The notes under the pieces were generated by a model. The model was not told the DNA's origin, did no database searches, and saw only the letters and a list, made by a program, of their open reading frames with translations. 64,000 nucleotides of DNA from Closterium sp. Naga37s-1 (Eukaryota > Streptophyta > Zygnematophyceae > Desmidiales > Closteriaceae). The stretch is taken from positions 248,001 to 312,000 of the forward strand of contig CANJKZ010000091.1 of assembly GCA_947471745.1 (NCBI GenBank), in the 5' to 3' direction. Below are positions 57,820 to 64,000 of this stretch, piece after piece. The translations under genes and the position numbers were made by a program. Positions within the stretch are counted from its first letter, which is position 1. Each line of letters opens with the position of its first letter.

Positions 57820-58690
57820 AGCGGATGGGAGGGGAGATCACAAGAGCAACGGGAAGAAAGGGGAGAGAGGAGGAACGAGGGGATGGGAGGGAAGAGGAGG
57901 CGAACGACGGGATGGGAGGGGAGAGGAAGAGTTCGACGGGATGGGAGGAGGCGAACGCGGGATGGGAGAGAGGTGGCGAACGACGGATGGGAGGGGAGAG
58001 GAAGAATTCGACGGGATGGGAGGGGAGAGGAGGAATTCGACGGGATGGGAGGGGAGAGGAGGAATTCGACGGGATGAGAGGAGGCGAACGACGGGATGGG
58101 AGAGAGGTGGCAAACGACGGGATGGGAGGGGAGAGGAGGAACGTGAGCGCGATGACGAGGGGAGGGAGGAACGTGAGCGTGATGGCGAGGGGAGGGAGGA
58201 ACGTGAGCACGATGGCGATGGGAGGGAGGAACGTGAGCGCGAGGGCGAGGGGGGAGAGAGCGCGAAGGCGAGGGCGGAGAGAGCACGAAGGCGAGGGGGT
58301 GGAGAGCGCGAAGGCGAGGGGGGAGAGAGCGCGAAGAAGACGGGATGGGAGGGGAGAGGAGGTGAACGACGGGATGAGAGGGGAGAGGAGGAATTCGACG
58401 GGATAGGAGATGAAGTGGGCGACGGAAGAGAGGGGAAATTGCAAGGGCGACGGAATGGAGAGCGCGAATGCGACGGGAAGGAGAGCACGAAGGCGACGGG
58501 AGGGAGAGCGCGAAGGCGAGGGGGGAGAGAGCGCGAAGGCGAGGGGGGAGAGAGCGCGAAGGCGACGGGAGGGAGAGCGCGCAGGCGACGGGAGGGAGAG
58601 CGCGAAGGCGACGGGAAAAGTGATGGGAGGGGAGAGAGGAAGGGCGCGGGGAGGCTGTTTCAGAGAGAGAGCGTAGGCGACGAGGTGTGT
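57820..58690 (+). repeat. Purine-rich tandem repeat, about 870 bp
   Basis: The plus strand is dominated by G and A. The first half is built on GGGATGGGAGGGGAGAGGAG plus GAATTCGAC (about 29 bp); the second half on GAGAGCGCGAAGGCGACGGGAGG-like units of about 24 bp. Frames in all phases are open because stop codons are rare, not because of coding. Many GGG/GGGG runs could form G-quadruplex or triplex DNA. Confidence 0.88.
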
Positions 58691-58712
58691 GATGGGAGGG
58701 GTTAGAAGAAAG

Positions 58713-61700
58713 TGTCAGAATGCTAGGCAGGAATGATTGAACTAGGAAAGAGTTTGGTACAAATATGAAACCCTAAAGGGGCTGTACCCCATACTGGCTA
58801 CCCCACTACAGCCTAAACATATATAGCATATATATAATTTGACACACCCCCATAGGCAAAGTGGGGGAGAGCAAGGGGTCACAAGACCAGTCAAGAGAAG
58901 CAAAGCAAGCTCAGGGTGGATCACAACGTCACCACACCCACTAAGCACAAGCAGAGGGCCACAAGGCCAGTTCACATGCAGAGGTATATATGCAACAACA
59001 GCAACACAGTGATCACTACCTAGCAAGAGGAAGCATGCAGGTATATATATGTATATGTATATATATATATCACTGTACAAGCAGAGTCTACAGCAAGTGA
59101 GGAAACGTAGGCACAAGGCCTAACAAAGTACAAAGCGCTGATGATCACCAGGCGGAAGTGCCTTGGTGAATATATCAGCAGTGTTGGCCCGAGTGGCCAC
59201 GTAAGCAAGACGACCACGCTGCTGCAACTCTCGAGTAACGCAGAGCGATGAGCTTCGTTCTGTGCTCCAGTCTGTGCTCCAGACACAAGGCAATGGCGGC
59301 CTTGTTGTCTACGTACAGAACTGGAGGAGAACGAGGCCGCTCTCCCAGGCCGGTCAGCAGGTAGGTGAGCCAGCGTAACTCCTGTGCAGCCATGGCTGTG
59401 GCGTAGATCTCAGCCTCACAACTGGAGCCGAGAACAGAAGACGAGCGTGTAGACCGCCACGAAACAGAGCCAGAGCCAAGATTGAAGGTGTAACCCTGTG
59501 ACGACCGCTGCGTAGCCAGGTCATCAACCCAAGAAGCGTCCGAGTGCCCAGAGAGGACAACGTCGCCCCGTCCTCCAAGCACGAGCCCCATGCCCGATGT
59601 ACTGCACAAGTAGCGCAGTACCCTCTTAGCAGCATCCATGTGCACCTTTCGGTGCCTACCAGGAGCCACGTAGCGAGCCAGAAGGCCAAGAGGGTACGCA
59701 AGGTCAGGACGTGTGCAGGTCATCAGGTACATGAGGCAGCCCACTAGCTCTGGGTAAGGACCACTCGGCTCTACGGACTCGTCCGAAGGTGGAGCTGAGA
59801 GCGAGTGACATGTAGCCAGAGGAGTGGCCTGTGCCGAGGACCAGGTGAAGCCGAAGCGCTGAAGGACCTGCTGCACCATGTGTGACTGAGTCAGGGTGAT
59901 GGTGCGGCGTGCTCTGTCCCGAGTGATCTGCAAGCCAAGGTAACTGCGCAGCTCACCCAGGTCTGTGCACGTGTGTCTCTTCTGCAGCTCCGACTTCACC
60001 AGGGCGAGAGCCTCAATGTCAGCAGTGGCAAAGACCAAGTCGTCGACGTACACGAGGATGTAGAACGGCGGCAGCGAAGTGTCGGTGCGCAGAAACAGCG
60101 ACGGGTTAGCAGTGGAAGGAGCAAACCCAAGAGCCGCAAGTGTCGTCCTCAGTGTGTCGTGCCACTCACGCGGCGCCTGGCGGAGACCGTAGACTGGCCG
60201 CCGGAGGCTCCACTGGGTACCAGGAGGGAACGACCCAGTGAAGCCAGGTGGGCGGCGCAACCAGATCTCCTCGTGCAGGCTGCCCTGTAAAAAAGCTGTG
60301 CTGAAGTCAAGAGAGTGAAGCTCGTAGTCACCCTGAGCGGCAACGTGCAGCAGCACCCGAAGAGTGGTCATGTTCGGGGTGGGGGAGAAGGTCTGGAAGA
60401 AGTCAACTCCCTCCCGCTGACTGAAGCCTCGAGCAACGTAACGAGCCTTGAAGACAGGCGGAGAACCTGGCGGCCGCTTCACCCTGAAAATCCACATGCG
60501 ACTGACGATGTTCGCCCCAGGAGGGGGAACCTCGTCAACGTAAGTGCCTGTGGACTTCCAGGATGCCATCTCTGCGTCCATGGCTGCCTGCCATTGAGAG
60601 GAGTACTCACCCGCGATCGCCTCAGCGTAAGAGCGCGGGGTAGGGATGTATGGAGCATCCGGGTCTCCCTCAGGGGCAAGCAGCATGGCCACAAGATGAG
60701 GCGCAGCGGCTGCAAGGCACTCAAACTCCTCCTTCCTGTCCTCAAGGACGTCCGTACCAAGAGCACACTCACCCCAGACGGACGGAGGACAGACAGACTC
60801 AGACTCAGCAACAAGACTAGCGGCGTAGTCGAGACGACAGGCAGCAGCAAAGTCAACAAGCTCAGCGACTAAGGCAGACGCAGCAGCAGACTCAAACGAC
60901 GGGTCAGTGACAACAGTGGCTAGCAGACGCGTGACAGTAGGGTGAGCAGCACGAGCGCTGTCATACTCAGGGTCTGGAACGTCAGGCAGAGAGGATGCAG
61001 GAGGGGACGGCAGGGGAACACGCTGCGTAGCAGAGGAAGGATGCAGAGCCATGAGGTGTGTGCCGGGGACAGCCGGTGGACGCTCACGAGGAACACGACG
61101 ACCAGTACGACCAGTGCGGACAGTGTGAACAAGCGAGACAAGACGAGACGCAGGCTCACGACGCTCAGTAAGACCCCCTGTCTGCTCAGTGTAAGGAGAA
61201 GGAGCAGGCAACGGTGAGCCAGGATGTAACGGAAGACCAGTAGAAGACGGGAGGCTAAGAACCTGGCGAAGCACGGAGTCAGGCGGTGGCAGGGACGAAG
61301 GCGACGGCGGAGCGGAGAACAGTCGCGGCTGCGCAGGGCCACCAGCACCAGTAGCTCCAGCACCTCCAGCAGCTCCAGAACCTCCAGCTCTAGCGCCTCC
61401 AGCGCTAGCACCTCCACCAGCTCCAGAACCTCCAGCGCCAGCACCTCCAGTACCAGCACCTCCAGCAGCTCCAGAAATCTCCAGCAACAGCAGCTCCAGA
61501 AAACTCCAGCAACAGCACCTCCAGGACCAGCACCTCCAGCAGCAGCACCCCCACAACCGGCACCTCCAGTTCCAGGGTCTCCAGCCTCAGTGTCTCTAAC
61601 AGCAGCACCCCCAGAACCCACACCTCCAGCTCCAGGGTCTCCAACCTCAGAGTCTACAGCAGCACCTCCAGGTCCAGCAGTACCACCAGCCCCAGCAGCT

Positions 61701-64000
61701 CCAGTACCTCCAGTACGAGCACCTCCGGGACCAGCGGCTCTAGGAACTCCAGTAGAAACACCTCCAGTAGCAGAGTCACCAGCACCAGCGCCTCCCGCAG
61801 TAGGGCCCCTAGCTCCTGCAGCACGACCCTGACGGCTAACGTACCACTCACGCAGCTGCTGTGCGGAGAGCGGGACAGCGCCAGCTCCAGGGCCTCCAAC
61901 GCCAGCACCTCCCGTAGCAGGGCCCCCAGCTCCAGCAGCGCGACCCTGACGGCTAACGTACCACTCGCGTAGCTGCTGTGGGGAGAGCGGAACACGACTA
62001 CGAGAGTGCTGTGGCGAGGCACCAGCAGAGCGACTACGGAGGCGGCCGCTCCAAGGAGACTGCTCACCAGGCGCCTCAGTGCCCCCAGGCGCAGCACCCC
62101 CAGACTCAGTACCCTCAGGCTCAGCACCCCCAGACTCCTCACGCCCAGGCTCCGCACCCCCAGGCTCAGCACCCCTAGGCTCCGTACCCCCAGGCTCAGC
62201 ACCCCCAAAAGCAGCACCCCGAGCAGGACCACCCCCAGCAGGACGTGAGTCACCTGTGACCTCAACCGGCTCAGTCAAGGGAGGAGGGTCTACCTGAGAC
62301 ACACATGAAGGAGCAGGACCGGGAACGGGGAGGGGGTCTACCTGGGGAGGACGTGGAGCGAGGAAGAACGGCGGGGGGGGGAGAGCTGCAGTGCGGTAGG
62401 GAAACAGACGGTAAAAGGGGGCCGACTCGTCAAAGGTGACATCCTGAGACGGAAAGACACTGTGCGAGGCAGGGTCGTAAAACTGCCAGCCAGGCGCATC
62501 AGGGGGGAAACCAAGGAAGACGCAGGGAATGGCGCGAGGGGAGAGCTTGTCCGCAGTGGTATCGCGGACAAAGGCACGAGCACCCCAGACCCGGAACCGC
62601 GACGCATCGCCAACCTCCCCCGTCCAACGTAGTGTGGGCGAAGTCTCCGGAACGGAGATACGGAGCCAATGCGGCGCTCAGCAACCCCATTCTGCTGCGG
62701 AGAGGCCGGGAGCGTAAACGTCTAGCAGATGCCGTGCTCCTCACAGTAGGCTCGCAAGAGGTTGGAGGAAAACTCACCACCTCTGTCAGAGTGCAGACGG
62801 AGGACAGGAAAGTCCGACTCGAACCGCTCGCGGAGCTGGAGACGAACAGCGCGGATCCGAGGGATCAAAATAGCAGGGACATCCCCCTTGCGCTGCAAGG
62901 GGAAGACCGTGGTGTAACGCGTGTAGTCGTCGACTACCAGCAGAAAGTACCGCTCGTGGACCTGTCCACCGACGCGGGCTGGGCCCCACACGTCTATGTG
63001 GAGAGTCTGCAGTGGAGTTTCTGTGGGAGGGAACGAGGAGTGAGGAGTGGCGCGCTGCCGCCCCTCGACGCAAGGAATGCAGGGTGGCGCAGGCGAGGCA
63101 GGGAGTGAGGGCAGAGACCTGGGAAGACCAGAGACCAGGAGGCGAGAGTGCATGCCACGAAGGCGAGGCAAGGAGGGGTGATCAAGGCGGTGGTGCCAAA
63201 AGAGGGTCTGGTGCGACAGGCGGCGACACTTACACTGGGTAGCTACCTGAGCGGACGCGTACAACTGAGGAGACAAAGGGGTGGAGTGCGACGCAGTGGT
63301 GAGGGTGTACAGACTGGACCCAGGCGCTCGTGTGAACGTGGCCAGGTGGCGGCCAGTCCGAGAGCACGTGCAGATCGCCACACGCTGTCCTCCAGGAGTA
63401 AAGGTGTCAACCCAATGATCCTGAAGGACGGCGTTGCTCACCAGGTTCATAGAGAACGAGGGGATGTGGAGACAAGACAGCTCACCAGATGGGACCGCCG
63501 GGCACGGAAGCACAGTAGTGGACCGTGCAAGCACTGGGCCCCCAGAGGGGTCAGCCAGTGAGACAGGGACAGGTGCAAGGAGGGGAGTGACTGTGGTACT
63601 GTCGCGAAAGAAACAGCGGGAAGCACCTGAGTCAAGTGTAAAGGTGTGCAAGGCCTGAGCGGACGCAGTACCTGGGAGAACAGACTCACAAGCACCAAGG
63701 GCTGCAGGCTCTACACCTGGGGCTATACCTGGGTCAGGCGGTACACACAAGTAGCAGTCACCCTCAGCACTAACAGTCAATGCATACATGGCAGCAAGAA
63801 TAGCATCATAGTCAAGATCAAAGATAGGAACATCACGCCTAAGCAGATCTGCCCAAGGGGGAAACTCAGTAGCCTCAAGAAACTTGACGCGCCAGGCGTC
63901 GCTGAGCCGAGAAAAGCAGCGGTACTCCGTGTGAAAGCCGTTGCATGGGCGACCAGCGCGGGGACCTGTGCGAATGGTATAGGTGCAGCGAACAGGACCC
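58713..64000 (-). mobile_element. Copia LTR retrotransposon A4, minus strand, truncated by the window end
   Basis: A 132-bp 3' LTR (58713-58844; TGTCAAATTATATAT...CATTCTGACA on the minus strand) is preceded by the conserved polypurine hairpin (58845-58867) and the same 3' segment as A1. Pol runs leftward from the window end with zinc motif, protease, integrase, linker, RT and RNase H. The 5' LTR lies beyond 64000, so the target duplication cannot be verified; the candidate is GAAAG at 58708-58712. Confidence 0.88.
59112..64000 (-). pseudogene. Copia A4 pol, decayed
   Basis: Near 63985-63910 the zinc motif reads C-x13-C-x3-H-x4-C with RTGPRAGRP in the loop. Then come protease (FTLDSGASRCFF, about 63630), HHCC (FWHHRLDHPS, CIPCVEGRQR; Gly of LGHPS changed to Asp) and integrase (FLLVVDDYTRYT, LHSDRGGEF). 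A TAG at about 62722 replaces the Gln before TFTLP. About 40 codons are deleted after ERRIG near 62660. IN C-terminus, GGAEP linker (62080-62230) and two LSPQQLREWYVSRQ or LSAQQLREWYVSRQ units (61960, 61850) follow. A frameshift lies in the repeat-rich linker (about 61300-61560). RT is intact by eye (YVDDLVFATAD, about 60045). RNase H is frameshifted by a deletion at 59220-59240. Confidence 0.87.

Noticed and set aside
57941..58705. A 254-codon Gly/Glu/Arg-rich frame
   Set aside because: It is a by-product of the purine-rich repeat that lacks stop codons.
1..64000. Bacterial or organellar origin
   Set aside because: GT-AG introns, copia elements and a plant-type Ca2+-ATPase show a nuclear eukaryotic sequence.

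Overview
The window is a eukaryotic, GC-rich, intron-rich chromosome segment in which two host genes sit between thick, nested stacks of Ty1/copia LTR retrotransposons. Host exons with GT-AG introns, a plant-type IIB Ca2+-ATPase with a basic autoinhibitory-like N-terminus, and copia polyproteins with long Pro-Gly-Gly-Ala-Glu and Gly-rich linkers suggest a streptophyte. A zygnematophycean alga such as Closterium is my best guess, from memory of similar copia polyproteins; it is not proven by the sequence.

Layout. 1-1510: decayed copia gag-protease remnant. 2294-10480 (minus): copia element A2-1 (133-bp LTRs, TSD CCATC), carrying a 5'-truncated copia fragment D (6169-7545). 10637-26711 (minus): old copia element B (TSD GACAG), split by a solo LTR (10696-10837, TSD AGGAA), a young full-length copia A1 (11240-18879, visually identical 136-bp LTRs, TSD CAACA) and a 1.58-kb non-autonomous LTR element NA (20537-22115, 180-bp LTRs, TSD GGCGA). 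28299-38370 (plus): 24-exon Ca2+-ATPase gene. 40377-41876 (plus): Ser/Pro-rich protein with a PP1-docking-like motif, whose 3' end is duplicated at about 42985-43200. 43924-56361 (minus): copia A2-2 (TSD GAAGA), possibly inside a MITE-like element (18-bp inverted repeats at 43439 and 56459). It contains copia C (46628-51545, 636-bp LTRs, TSD ACTAG), which lacks integrase and most of RT but keeps an open frame, and a 345-bp miniature LTR element (55576-55920, TSD GTGCG). 56599-57250: LTR-plus-leader remnant. 57820-58690: purine-rich tandem repeat. 58713-64000 (minus): copia A4, cut by the window end.

How the parts relate. A1, A2-1, A2-2, A4, NA and the solo LTR share LTR core words, and the complete ones share a polypurine tract inside a short hairpin, so they look like one mobilisation family. 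A1 has gag, protease, integrase, RT and RNase H, with one frame change in gag. A2-1 and A2-2 replace the capsid region by GC-rich minisatellite, and NA has no coding domains. A1-type elements are therefore plausible helpers for the others (inference).

The host Ca2+-ATPase gives a continuous 1092-codon model with most P-type hallmarks. It has an Asn where the TM6 calcium-ligand Asp is expected, and five of its exons have partial tandem copies in the neighbouring introns. These two points, the 345-bp LTR element and the RT/IN-less copia C are the most unusual findings.
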